The notes: generated from the letters alone by a model not told the origin. A DNA stretch of 32,230 nucleotides from MD308 sp051888795 (GCA_051888795.1 JBJFCD010000243.1:1-32230), one strand, 5' to 3'; counted from the first letter of the stretch, positions 25,067 through 32,230 are shown. Numbers and translations are program-made.

Positions 25067-25777
25067 ATGAGAAATACAGAAAATATTTTCAGAAAAATCA
25101 TTAACGTCTTCTTTTTTTTGTTTAGTTTTTGGATTTTGATTGCAAGAGTAATAAATTTTTCAAATTTATTACCTGGAAATGTATTGTTTAAAGTGCTTGC
25201 TGTATTATTTGTATTGATAGTTGTGTATCTCATAACTAAAAGATATTTTATAAATTGTTATACGTATATATATACTGTTATTATGAAAATGACAGTAAAG
25301 CAAATGATTTTTAGCATAGTGTTTATCTCTTTAGGTATAAAAACAATTCTTTTAGTTTTATTTCAAATTGATTCATCAAAGCATCCTGATTGTAAAGTGT
25401 ACTGGAGCTTTATTCAACAATTAGTCCAAAATGGTGTTATTACGGAGCATGTTCATTATGCTTCGCGCTATTCGTATACTATGATGTTTGCTAGATTTTT
25501 TGTCCCATATGCCCAAATAATAGGTATAGATAATATTCTTTGGATGAATTTTTTGAACAATATATTGTTTACAATTGCTTCATTATTGCTATTTGATTGT
25601 ATAAATTTTTATAAAGGGAAAAATAGAGCTTTCTTTACAGTTGTTTTATGGAATACTTTGCCTTCAGGTATAATACAAGTATTATTGTTGGTGCATGAAA
25701 ATGTTTTTGTATTTCTTCACATTGTATCTATATGGATTTTGTTCAAAATAATTCCTTCAATTAATAAAAAGGTTTGA
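25067..25777 (+). CDS. N-terminal part of a frameshifted GT-C (family 39-like) membrane glycosyltransferase
   Basis: 236 codons with two hydrophobic segments, then KHPDCKVYWSFIQQLVQNG after the second pair of helices (around residue 108-127), which has the loop Asp followed by D/E-x-K-type motif seen in polyprenyl-phosphate-dependent GT-C enzymes. Further membrane helices follow. GGAGG lies eight bases before the ATG, so translation starts well. The frame ends at TTTGA exactly where the next open frame (4-base overlap) continues the same kind of membrane protein; one added base at AAAAAGGTTT would read straight through. The two parts total about 520 residues, normal for the family. Likely a recent pseudogene or a phase-variable gene. 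Confidence 0.7.
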   Translation: MRNTENIFRKIINVFFFLFSFWILIARVINFSNLLPGNVLFKVLAVLFVLIVVYLITKRYFINCYTYIYTVIMKMTVKQMIFSIVFISLGIKTILLVLFQIDSSKHPDCKVYWSFIQQLVQNGVITEHVHYASRYSYTMMFARFFVPYAQIIGIDNILWMNFLNNILFTIASLLLFDCINFYKGKNRAFFTVVLWNTLPSGIIQVLLLVHENVFVFLHIVSIWILFKIIPSINKKV

Positions 25778-26637
25778 AAATGATTGCTTTCATAGGAGCG
25801 GCAATTGTGATGGGATACACAGCAAGCATTAATGAGTTTGCAGTTATTGGCATGTGTGCATATTGTATTATAAAATTATTAAATGTATTCAAAAATAATG
25901 AAAAAAAGAGGAAACAAATTGGAATTTTATTGATTGTTGTAACTTGTTTTTTTGGTAGTTATTTTGCTTTTATAGAGTATAGATCATATTTGAAAAACAG
26001 TACTATTAGTTTTAATGACGAAGAAGAAATTACTGATGAAAAGCGTGTTAAAAAAATGTGGAGTTTTTTTGTAGGTGCAAATTATGAAGAATGTGGTCGA
26101 TGGAATGAAGAGGATCTGAAAAAATTTGAGCATTACCAAGATATTAGTGATATAGAAAAATCTAAAGAGTATCAAATAAATTTAGTAAGAGAACGATATC
26201 ATGATTTTATCTGTCATCCTTGGAAATTTGTATGCCATTTAACAAATAAAATGAAAGTGGCATGGAGTGAATTCAATCCGATTGGCTATGGATATGGTAA
26301 TAAGATAAATGATTATTTTTTGGAATGGCATGGAGGTATAATTCATTCAGTATTTATTAGAGTGTTTTCACTGATTAGTCTGTTATTGTCAGGTCTTATG
26401 TTAGTTGTGTCTACAGATACTAAATTAGCGCAAAATGATTTGGCTTATATAATCTATATGAAAATGTTTATTATGGGAGTAACAATAATTCTTTTATTAA
26501 TTGAAGTAACGCCAAAATATTCATCTCATTTATTTCCGCTATATATTACTGTGTTGGTAGAGCTACTTATAAATAAAATAAATGCTAGTGAAAAGTATGA
26601 CTTTAAATCATTTCGATTGCAAAACTCAACCAACTAA
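25774..26637 (+). CDS. C-terminal part of the frameshifted GT-C membrane glycosyltransferase
   Basis: 287 codons if read from the TTG at 25774; an ATG at 25780 is also possible. It carries five or more membrane helices and an extracytoplasmic soluble stretch (about residues 65-170, MWSFFVGANYEECGRWNEED and onward) typical of the C-terminal half of GT39-like proteins. There is no ribosome site ahead of it, so as a separate gene it would be poorly translated; it makes best sense as the continuation of the preceding frame after a one-base loss. The protein ends at 26,637, just before the decayed methyltransferase-like fragment. Confidence 0.65.
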   Translation: MKMIAFIGAAIVMGYTASINEFAVIGMCAYCIIKLLNVFKNNEKKRKQIGILLIVVTCFFGSYFAFIEYRSYLKNSTISFNDEEEITDEKRVKKMWSFFVGANYEECGRWNEEDLKKFEHYQDISDIEKSKEYQINLVRERYHDFICHPWKFVCHLTNKMKVAWSEFNPIGYGYGNKINDYFLEWHGGIIHSVFIRVFSLISLLLSGLMLVVSTDTKLAQNDLAYIIYMKMFIMGVTIILLLIEVTPKYSSHLFPLYITVLVELLINKINASEKYDFKSFRLQNSTN

Positions 26638-26659
26638 TACAAATAATTACAGAAGAATT

Positions 26660-27022
26660 ATGGGACTGTTAGAAGCATATGTTATTTTGCATTTTTTAGA
26701 TAGATATTACAGATTTCAATTAATTTTATTGGAAATGTTCCGTAAAGATATATTTCCAATAAAAAAGAATATTAGAATCATAGATGTTGGAACCGGACCG
26801 GGGTCTTCACTATATGATGTTTCAGATATGATCTTTTGTTTCAGAAATATGAGGAAGAAAAGCAAGGTAAGACTTTGATGGCATCGATTTCCATGGATTA
26901 TGTTGGACAGTCACAGGATTTCGTGAATTTTCACATCGTATAACAGGAAACATATGACGAGTATACAGAAAAGTGTTTTGACTTGGTTATTTATAGTAAC
27001 TTTCTTACAAAAATGAGTGCTT
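26660..27022 (+). pseudogene. Decayed partial copy of the methyltransferase-like gene at 30,378
   Basis: From GAAGCATATGTTATTTTGCA the DNA is nearly identical to 30,577 onward of the intact gene, including the SAM motif DVGTGPG. A one-base loss after GATATGATC (near 26,832) shifts the frame, a later segment is missing (the parts matching roughly 30,850 to 30,985 of the intact gene are joined near 26,950), and similarity ends at AATGAGTGCTTG where the intact copy continues into TTGGAAAG. The first ~65 codons are also lost. No functional product is possible. Confidence 0.85.
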
Positions 27023-27029
27023 GAATATT

Positions 27030-27066
27030 ACGGTGCGGCAGAGACGCCAGTCCGGTGTAGCGCCGT
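27030..27066. other. GC-rich imperfect inverted repeat
   Basis: ACGGTGC (27030-27036) pairs with GCGCCGT (27060-27066) with one G-T pair, enclosing GGCAGAGACGCC, which can form a small inner hairpin. There is no T-tract, so it is not a standard terminator. It stands out as a GC-rich island in very AT-rich surroundings, exactly at the edge of the decayed methyltransferase copy. Confidence 0.4.
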
Positions 27067-27133
27067 GCAGTGTGTATTAACTCAGCGGCATTTACATTAA
27101 CCATATTTATATTATAGTAGAGGTAAAAAAGGA

Positions 27134-28033
27134 ATGAGAACAAACGATAATATTTATAGACAGAGACAGGCTATTTGTATTCAATGTCATGCTAATCCAA
27201 AATTAGTCAATCGTATAATTGAAAGTTTCCCAGAAGATAAATTCGATTTTTTTATTCATGTGGATAAAAAATCCGATATTTTACCACAGATCAGACAGCA
27301 GAAGAATGTAAAGTTTAGTGAACGAATAGATGTTAGATGGGGACAATTTTCTCAGGTACAGGCGACACTTTCCATTCTAAATATGATAGATACGTCCAAG
27401 TACCATTACATACATTTAATCAGCGGAAATGATGTTCCAATCAAATCGCCAGATTATATATGGGAGGAACTGAAGGATTGCACTGATGAATATATAGAAT
27501 CAAATGAGTTACCGGGGCGAAGTACATGGGCATGGCAAGGGCAGGATCGGTATCAGGTCTGGTATCCGCAATGGCTAATTCAGCGTCCCGCAAAAAAGAT
27601 GCATAGAATATTGCGAGTTGCGTATCGGGAGTTTGTGATGCGAACGAAATTTTTGATGCGAAAAAAGCTTCCTGTTTCTCAATTTTATGGAGGCTCTTCA
27701 TGGTTCTCCATTACTGGGGATTTGGCAGGCTGGATGAAAAAATATTTGGCAGAGCATGAAGAATATCTGCATTTCTTTGAGCATGGAGTTTGTTCGGACG
27801 AGGTTTTTTTTGCTACATTGGCAAGATATTCTCCGTATGCGAATCGCATTGTCAGTGATTGTTATCGCTTTATGATATGGAAAGGATCAACCAGTGGAGG
27901 GCCAAGGGAGTTGAACGAGAGTGATATACCAATCATGCGCAATGATAAGAGTTTCTTTGCGAGAAAAGTAATGGATATTGATACTGGTGATAAGATACTC
28001 AGAGAATTGTGTGAACAACAAAAGAGGAATTGA
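27134..28033 (+). CDS. GT14 family (beta-1,6-N-acetylglucosaminyltransferase-like) glycosyltransferase
   Basis: 299 residues. The N-terminal AICIQCHANPKLVNRII, FFIHVDKKSD and VRWGQFSQVQATLSIL, the HLISGNDVPIKSPDYIW segment, then FYGGSSWFSITGDLA and CSDEVFFATL are the conserved blocks of the bacterial core-2/I-branching (GT14) family. These inverting enzymes add a beta-linked sugar, usually GlcNAc or xylose in characterised members, to a glycan. The gene is intact, has AAAAAGGA just before the ATG, and lies on its own between remnants, so it may be a leftover of a second surface-glycan region or a side-branch enzyme for the polymer made upstream. Confidence 0.9.
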   Translation: MRTNDNIYRQRQAICIQCHANPKLVNRIIESFPEDKFDFFIHVDKKSDILPQIRQQKNVKFSERIDVRWGQFSQVQATLSILNMIDTSKYHYIHLISGNDVPIKSPDYIWEELKDCTDEYIESNELPGRSTWAWQGQDRYQVWYPQWLIQRPAKKMHRILRVAYREFVMRTKFLMRKKLPVSQFYGGSSWFSITGDLAGWMKKYLAEHEEYLHFFEHGVCSDEVFFATLARYSPYANRIVSDCYRFMIWKGSTSGGPRELNESDIPIMRNDKSFFARKVMDIDTGDKILRELCEQQKRN

Positions 28034-28444
28034 AAAAAGGATATATATGTAATGTTCCTTATGGGGATGGATTTGCGTATAAGAGAATGGAGGATGTGTT
28101 TGAACAGTGTTGAAATGGAACTTGATAAGGATTTTTAGATAATAGATGGAATTTTATCAATCAAGTTTTGCTGTGAGTATGAGAGAGAAAATGATTGTAT
28201 ATCCTTTTTCTCTATTTCGCATTTGGGTGCAGAAGCTGCTTATGCCAATCTTTAGAAGATATTTGCAGAAGTTAAAATTGCTCGATTTATGCATGACAAT
28301 AGTTGATAGTTGCCAGCTTTCACATTTAATTAATTCAAGGTAGCTCTTTAATGGAGTAGCAACCCAATTCTCGCTGTTTCCCCGGATTATTTTATTGAGC
28401 AGGTTCAGCTTATCAGGTGTGGAAACCGGAGTATTAAAAAGCAG
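28034..28444. other. Degenerate coding debris, no intact gene
   Basis: A short frame (28,034-28,110) reads KKGYICNVPYGDGFAYKRM and then EDVFEQC before a stop. Further on, around 28,227-28,300, one frame reads HLGAEAAYANL, stop, KIFAEVKIARFMHDNS. Both look like real protein with stop codons, but I do not recognise the families. A 65-codon frame at 28,146-28,343 is more likely the wrong frame over the same debris. Confidence 0.45.
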
Positions 28445-28885
28445 ATGAATGCCTTACACGGCAATATTCACACATTTGAACGGATAGAAAAGGAATTCGG
28501 CACGCTTGATGCGTTTGTTACTAGTGGTACGCCTGCTGAGATTGCGGATTTGCTTGCGAACAGTTTAAAATATAAATTACATACATTAGGTTTTGCATTG
28601 GCTATGGAGTATTTGCGGAATGTAGGCATTGACGCAGCCAAGCCTGATACTCATATTCGAAGAATTCTGGGAAAGAACCGACTTGGCTATTCTGCGTCTG
28701 AAAGAGCCGGGGAACTTGAAGCAATTGAGATTATAGACAACATTTCAAAAGAAACTGGCTATCTATCAAGTGAAATTGACGCGATTCTTTGGCTTTTCTG
28801 TTCTGATGATAATGCCATGATCTGCACGGAAAATCCAAACTGCGAGGTGTGCCGTTTGAAAGGAAAATATTGTCACAGGATGTAG
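28445..28885 (+). CDS. Short HhH/Fe-S DNA glycosylase-like protein, probably N-terminally truncated
   Basis: 146 residues. The C-terminus has four Cys spaced C-x5-C-x2-C-x6-C (ICTENPNCEVCRLKGKYC), very like the [4Fe-4S] loop of endonuclease III/MutY-type glycosylases (normally C-x6-C-x2-C-x5-C). The middle has helical LHTLGFALAMEYLRNVGID and KPDTHIRRILG, the place of the HhH-GPD catalytic Asp (PDTH). Full-length relatives are about 200 residues or more; the frame is open for about 24 more codons upstream (to a TAG at about 28,370) with readable sequence but no start codon, and the ribosome site is poor. It is therefore probably a remnant, or starts at a rare codon. It lies 153 bases before darT. 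Confidence 0.6.
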   Translation: MNALHGNIHTFERIEKEFGTLDAFVTSGTPAEIADLLANSLKYKLHTLGFALAMEYLRNVGIDAAKPDTHIRRILGKNRLGYSASERAGELEAIEIIDNISKETGYLSSEIDAILWLFCSDDNAMICTENPNCEVCRLKGKYCHRM

Positions 28886-29038
28886 TTATGAGACCTGAAG
28901 AAAGTACGGACATATCAATTCCAAAAGCAGAGTTAAATAGAGCATTCCCACCAAATTTTTTCTCGAATTGCGTCACTTTTTTTATTGTTAAGTGTTTAAT
29001 AAGTAAAGGGGATTTATTTATTAGACTGGATTGATCTT

Positions 29039-29677
29039 ATGAGTGACAAGGAGAAAATTTTGCGGGAAATGCGTAAGCGACAAATTACGCATTTTGCACA
29101 TTTTACTGATGTTGATAATATACCAAGTATATTAGAGTATGGTTTACTTACGCGTGCATCATTGGATTGGGATGAGATAGAGTATTCGTACAATGATGAG
29201 GAACGTATAGATGGCGTGGAGGATTCCGTTTCCTTTTCAATTTCCTTCCCTAACTACAGAATGTTTTATCTAATGACTCTGAAATATCCGAACAGGGATT
29301 GGTGTGTGCTTTTGATAAATGCAAGAAAAGCGATGAAGTATGACTGTGCTTTTCACCAGACGAATGCGGCAAGCAACAGGTGCCGTTTTATTCCTTTGGA
29401 AGACAGGATGACCTATTCGGCTTTTCTCAGTATGTTTCAGGATCCGATGAATGGAATCTCTCGAGCGGAGATGGAGTTAAATAGTTGGGAGACAACAGAT
29501 CCGCAGGCTGAGGTTTTAGTGCTTGATGATCTTCCTGTTTCGTGTATAGATTTTTGTGTTTTTAAAAATCCAATTGTGTATAATCAATACGCGGGTTTAT
29601 TTGAAAATACAGATATAGAGACAGGATATGATTATACATATTTTAATGGACGGCATGACTATGAGTTTTGGAGGTAA
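29039..29677 (+). CDS. darT: DarT-family DNA ADP-ribosyltransferase toxin
   Basis: 212 residues, the normal DarT length. The N-terminal HFAHFTDVDNIPSILEYGLL (H21-x-T is the NAD-binding His region) and the SVSFSISFPNYRMFYLM block are characteristic, as is the final catalytic Glu in DPQAEVLVLDDLP (E158). DarT enzymes use NAD+ to ADP-ribosylate a base in single-stranded DNA: thymidine in DarT2, guanosine in DarT1. The NADAR-type partner directly downstream points to the DarT1 branch. The action is cytoplasmic and toxic to replication; phage defence is known for the family. There is no clear ribosome site before the ATG, which may keep toxin translation low. Two bases separate it from the antitoxin gene. 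Confidence 0.88.
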   Translation: MSDKEKILREMRKRQITHFAHFTDVDNIPSILEYGLLTRASLDWDEIEYSYNDEERIDGVEDSVSFSISFPNYRMFYLMTLKYPNRDWCVLLINARKAMKYDCAFHQTNAASNRCRFIPLEDRMTYSAFLSMFQDPMNGISRAEMELNSWETTDPQAEVLVLDDLPVSCIDFCVFKNPIVYNQYAGLFENTDIETGYDYTYFNGRHDYEFWR

Positions 29678-29679
29678 TT

Positions 29680-30360
29680 ATGGCGGTAAGACCCGTATAT
29701 TGCACATTGACAACTGCTCCGTTTGTGACAGTTGAAAATATTGATTTTCAGTATTTTTCAGGCTTTTCTGTGACACAAAAACAAAAATCTATCTTAAGTC
29801 TGCATAATAATTTTCTCGAAAAATATCCACAAAGAAAAATTCTTGAAATATCCACGAAAAGTAATAATGATCTTGGTGTAAAATTAAGCGCATTTAATTT
29901 GATGATTCATACGAATGAACGGGCATTCTCGGTTGAGAGTGCTTTTCAGAGCAGCAAAGTATTTGAAAATGGAGGACCTTATACGGATTTATTGAACAAA
30001 TCCTCAAAAGAAGCCAAAAAGGATCCGCGAATTCGTAATAGTGGGAAATTAAAAGCATTTCATTATTTTAATTCCATTTATCCTTTGGAGCCTAAAGATT
30101 ATTTTTATAACTGGCTTTATATAAATACGTTGTTCTTGAACAATGATTTATCTGAAAAGATCCAGGAATACGATTGTTTTACTGATATTGAATTTAACCC
30201 TCAAAGATCGATTAATTGTCAGGCAAAGGCAGCCGCAATTTTTACCGGACTGGCGAAGGCGGGGGTGTTAAAAGAAGCATTAAATGACCGGAAGTTGTTC
30301 CTGAAATTAGTTTACAATTATGAGAAAACAGAGGAAGAGAAAGAGCCGTATTCGGAGTAA
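29680..30360 (+). CDS. DarT1-associated NADAR-type antitoxin
   Basis: 226 residues from the ATG at 29680. GGAGG, overlapping the darT stop, lies five bases upstream; an in-frame TTG at 29668 would give four extra residues but no ribosome site. The core ERAFSVESAFQSSKVFENG, then GPYTDLL...SSKEAKKDPRIRNSG, matches the pattern SxEhxFQxxKF ... sPxeAKrlgR of NADAR ADP-ribosylglycohydrolases. NADAR partners of DarT1 remove ADP-ribose from guanine in DNA and so reverse the toxin. The tight spacing and much better ribosome site than darT fit an antitoxin made in excess. A fragment of a second copy lies at about 24,930-25,035. Confidence 0.78.
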   Translation: MAVRPVYCTLTTAPFVTVENIDFQYFSGFSVTQKQKSILSLHNNFLEKYPQRKILEISTKSNNDLGVKLSAFNLMIHTNERAFSVESAFQSSKVFENGGPYTDLLNKSSKEAKKDPRIRNSGKLKAFHYFNSIYPLEPKDYFYNWLYINTLFLNNDLSEKIQEYDCFTDIEFNPQRSINCQAKAAAIFTGLAKAGVLKEALNDRKLFLKLVYNYEKTEEEKEPYSE

Positions 30361-30377
30361 AGGACGGATTTATTGAG

Positions 30378-31442
30378 ATGTATGAAGAGTTTATTAGTTG
30401 GATAGAATACAATGATTATTTATATAAGAATTATTGCGACATGGAAGTATGCTTAAAGAAATATTTGGAACAAAGAATGAGGTGCGACCGGAAAAAGGCG
30501 GAAAATATTTGCAAAAATTTTGGGACGGTCGTAGGAAAATGTGATGAGATTTCTTATGACGAAGAAGGGGTGCCGGAAGCATATGTTATTTTGCATTTTT
30601 TAGATAGATATCACAGATTTCAATTGATTTTATTGGAAATGTTCCGCAAGGGTATATTTCCAATAAAAAAGAATATAAGAATCATGGATGTTGGAACCGG
30701 ACCGGGACCTTCACTATATGCTGTTTCAGATATGATTGCCTTGTTTCAGAAATATGAGGAAGAAAAGCAAGGTAAGACTTCGATAGCATCAGTTTCTATG
30801 GATTATGTAGAACAGTCACAGGGATTTCGTGATTTTTTACATCATATGACAGAATGGCTGATGGCGTATAGAGATAGGATTTATGTACCATTTCATCATG
30901 GCACGTATTATGACGCTGGCCAGTTGGATTTTACAGGAAAAGTAGAACGAGTAAATTCTATTTGGGAAAATGGACGCTATACATATCGTGAAACATATGA
31001 TGAGTATACCAAAAAGCGTTTTGACTTGGTTATTTATAGTAACTTTCTTACAAACATGAGTGTTTTGGAAAGATTTACATTACAATTGGAAAAAGCTACA
31101 TTTTTTCTTAGAAAAGAAGGGGTCATTGTTATAGTGGGTGGAAATCCACATGATAGGAAATATGCACCTGTCTATGAAAAAATCGACGATATTATATTGA
31201 AACAATCACGTAGGAGTGGGCGCGGAGGCAGCAGTTGTAATAGAATCGGAAATATTGAGCAGATGCACTACGGTAATGATATTTTTGATGCAAGTATAAA
31301 GAAATTCTATCGAGAAGAGTTGGATATTTTGACAAATGGGGATTGGGAAAAAAACCTGGAAGAAGAATTTCGAAAACAGATGTCAAGATTCATTGAAGGA
31401 GAAAAGGAAACTACATGGTATTATGTACTTTATAGTAAGTAA
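30378..31442 (+). CDS. SAM-dependent methyltransferase-like protein linked to the DarT/NADAR pair
   Basis: 354 residues. A class I methyltransferase pattern is visible: motif I MDVGTGPG (103-110), the acidic SVSMDYVEQS after the second strand, FDLVIYSNFLTNM (about 215-227, motif IV place) and LRKEGVIVIVGG (motif VI place). This arrangement recalls Rsm22-like methyltransferases, but the substrate is unknown and no DNA-methylase DPPY or NPPF motif is present. The first ~65 residues are helical and charged. It starts 17 bases after the NADAR stop, so it is probably in the same transcript. A decayed copy of this gene sits at 26,660-27,022 behind a NADAR fragment, so the gene pair has travelled or been duplicated together. 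Confidence 0.7.
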   Translation: MYEEFISWIEYNDYLYKNYCDMEVCLKKYLEQRMRCDRKKAENICKNFGTVVGKCDEISYDEEGVPEAYVILHFLDRYHRFQLILLEMFRKGIFPIKKNIRIMDVGTGPGPSLYAVSDMIALFQKYEEEKQGKTSIASVSMDYVEQSQGFRDFLHHMTEWLMAYRDRIYVPFHHGTYYDAGQLDFTGKVERVNSIWENGRYTYRETYDEYTKKRFDLVIYSNFLTNMSVLERFTLQLEKATFFLRKEGVIVIVGGNPHDRKYAPVYEKIDDIILKQSRRSGRGGSSCNRIGNIEQMHYGNDIFDASIKKFYREELDILTNGDWEKNLEEEFRKQMSRFIEGEKETTWYYVLYSK

Positions 31443-31505
31443 AATCATATATTTGCGATGATTTGATATTTTATTACGATATGATAGTTGTGGAGGAGGA
31501 GTTTT

Positions 31506-32174
31506 GTGAATAAGATATTTCGTTATGAAAAAGATCTTGTCGATATGTTCGCAGAGCAATATTCATCAAAACATCAGACACTGCTGATCCGTGAAATGAA
31601 AATACGTTGGGGTAATATTGACCTGGTGGAGATCAACAATATGTCGCTTCCCTTTTCAAAACAGCAATGTCAGGTTTTAAGCAAACCATCTTGCGCAAAA
31701 ATTTTCATGAGATTAAACAATAAAAAATTACTGACAAAGAAAACGTTGTTTGAAGGATTGGGACTTAGTGAGTCCACTTTTAATAGAGCGCTTTCCGAAT
31801 TGATAAAAGAGCACCTGATAGTAAGAGAGGAAAATAAATTCCGGCGGAATATTGACTTTGTTTTCCCGAAAGTTGTAATTTCAGGATATGAAGCAAAATT
31901 GACAGATTACAGTAAAGCTCTGTTTCAGGCAAGGCAGAATAAAGAGTTTGTTGATTATAGCTATATGGTATTCCCGATGGATGTCGCAGAGAATATTATG
32001 GAAAAACATAAAGATACGATATGTACATTTAATCTGGGATTAATAGGAGTGTCTCCGGATAAGACGAAAGTGTATATTAAACCACATAAGAATAAGCCGA
32101 TGAAGCCATATATCCGGTTGATGAATCTTGTGTTGTCCAGTGAATTTTATGATAGAGAAGAAGCCGCAGTGTAG
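31506..32174 (+). CDS. Putative PD-(D/E)XK-like plus winged-helix protein
   Basis: 222 residues from a GTG at 31506, chosen because GGAGGAGGA ends five bases before it (a TTG at 31488 is upstream of that site). The N-terminus NKIFRYEKDLVDMFAEQY followed by LLIREMKIRWGNIDLVEIN has the layout E...E-x-x-x-x-x-G-x-x-D-[LI]-V of small restriction-nuclease-like folds (E8, E30, D39), although a clear catalytic ExK is not seen. Residues ~62-115 form a winged helix (LFEGLGLSESTFNRALSELI, KEHLIVREENKFR). It could be a nuclease-derived regulator of the module. Function is not established. It lies 63 bases after the methyltransferase-like gene and ends in a hairpin. Confidence 0.55.
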   Translation: MNKIFRYEKDLVDMFAEQYSSKHQTLLIREMKIRWGNIDLVEINNMSLPFSKQQCQVLSKPSCAKIFMRLNNKKLLTKKTLFEGLGLSESTFNRALSELIKEHLIVREENKFRRNIDFVFPKVVISGYEAKLTDYSKALFQARQNKEFVDYSYMVFPMDVAENIMEKHKDTICTFNLGLIGVSPDKTKVYIKPHKNKPMKPYIRLMNLVLSSEFYDREEAAV

Positions 32175-32185
32175 CGGCTTCATTT
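32160..32185. terminator. Hairpin overlapping the last stop codon, probable terminator
   Basis: A perfect eight-pair stem GAAGCCGC / GCGGCTTC with loop AGTGTA encloses the stop TAG at 32172 and is followed by ATTTC. The T-tract is weak on the + strand; on the - strand it would be followed by TTCTTCTC. It marks the end of the DarT module. Confidence 0.55.
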
Positions 32186-32230
32186 CATAACAGGGATATT
32201 CGGTTTTTAAATGTTTCAATTGCCATAATC

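Noticed and set aside
27091..27115. Promoter before the GT14 gene (TTTACA and TATTAT)
   Set aside because: The spacer is only 13 bases; no well-spaced alternative was convincing.
28968..29000. Promoter directly before darT (TTGCGT and TTTAAT)
   Set aside because: The spacing is 21 bases, too long for a normal vegetative promoter, and no better pair was found.
28849..29034. Small open frame between the glycosylase remnant and darT
   Set aside because: It begins inside the glycosylase frame, has no ribosome site, and its peptide lacks any recognisable pattern.

Overview
The window reads as a chromosomal segment of a low-GC Gram-positive anaerobe, most likely a gut Clostridia/Lachnospiraceae-type organism. 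This is inferred from strong AGGAGG-type ribosome sites, protein style, TTG/GTG starts and AT-rich codon use; no species can be named from sequence alone. Its main content is one long cell-surface polysaccharide (capsule/EPS) locus on the + strand, followed by a scarred region of broken genes and a DarT-type toxin-antitoxin/defence module.

Layout. 1-536 is a tandem array of 53/54-bp units entering from the left edge. 704-3088 (- strand) is a two-gene unit: a cytidylate-kinase-like protein and a CitM/NhaD-type ion transporter. A sigma-A-like promoter at 3291-3318 starts the surface-polysaccharide region: a PglF/CapD-type UDP-GlcNAc 4,6-dehydratase with its own terminator, then a second promoter and a fused phosphoglycosyl transferase-GT4 enzyme. 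From about 7,190 the DNA becomes visibly more AT-rich and a tightly packed run of genes follows to 23,633: EpsG-like polymerase, NodB-type deacetylase, FkbH-like HAD protein, several GT2/GT4 glycosyltransferases, DUF1919 protein, hexapeptide acyltransferase, UDP-sugar 6-dehydrogenase, MptE/DUF115-like (GT42-resembling) protein, Wzx-like flippase, and a cytidylyltransferase / DRE-TIM aldolase fusion / KdsC-like phosphatase trio. Many of these genes overlap by 1-8 bases or are separated by a few bases, so they are probably one transcript.

How it could work. The 4,6-dehydratase and 6-dehydrogenase make modified UDP-HexNAc donors. The PGT-GT4 fusion puts the first two sugars on undecaprenyl phosphate, the other glycosyltransferases extend the repeat unit, Wzx flips it and the EpsG-like protein polymerises it. 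The last genes look like a non-canonical route to a CMP-activated 2-keto acid sugar: an aldolase takes the place of NeuB/KdsA, a KdsC-like phosphatase trims the product, a NeuA/KdsB-like enzyme adds CMP, and a GT42-like protein could transfer it. This is an inference, and I regard it as the most interesting system in the window.

23,634-28,900 is a graveyard: a decayed IS66 tnpA-tnpB pair abutting the last capsule gene, a fragment of the 3' end of a NADAR gene, a GT-C membrane glycosyltransferase split by a frameshift, a decayed second copy of the methyltransferase-like gene found further right, an intact GT14 glycosyltransferase, and an N-terminally short HhH/Fe-S DNA glycosylase. 29,039-32,174 holds four same-strand genes: DarT-like DNA ADP-ribosyltransferase, DarT1-associated NADAR-type antitoxin, a SAM-methyltransferase-like protein, and a protein with a nuclease-like N-terminus plus winged helix. 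The decayed copy of the NADAR-methyltransferase pair to its left shows this module was duplicated or has landed here more than once.
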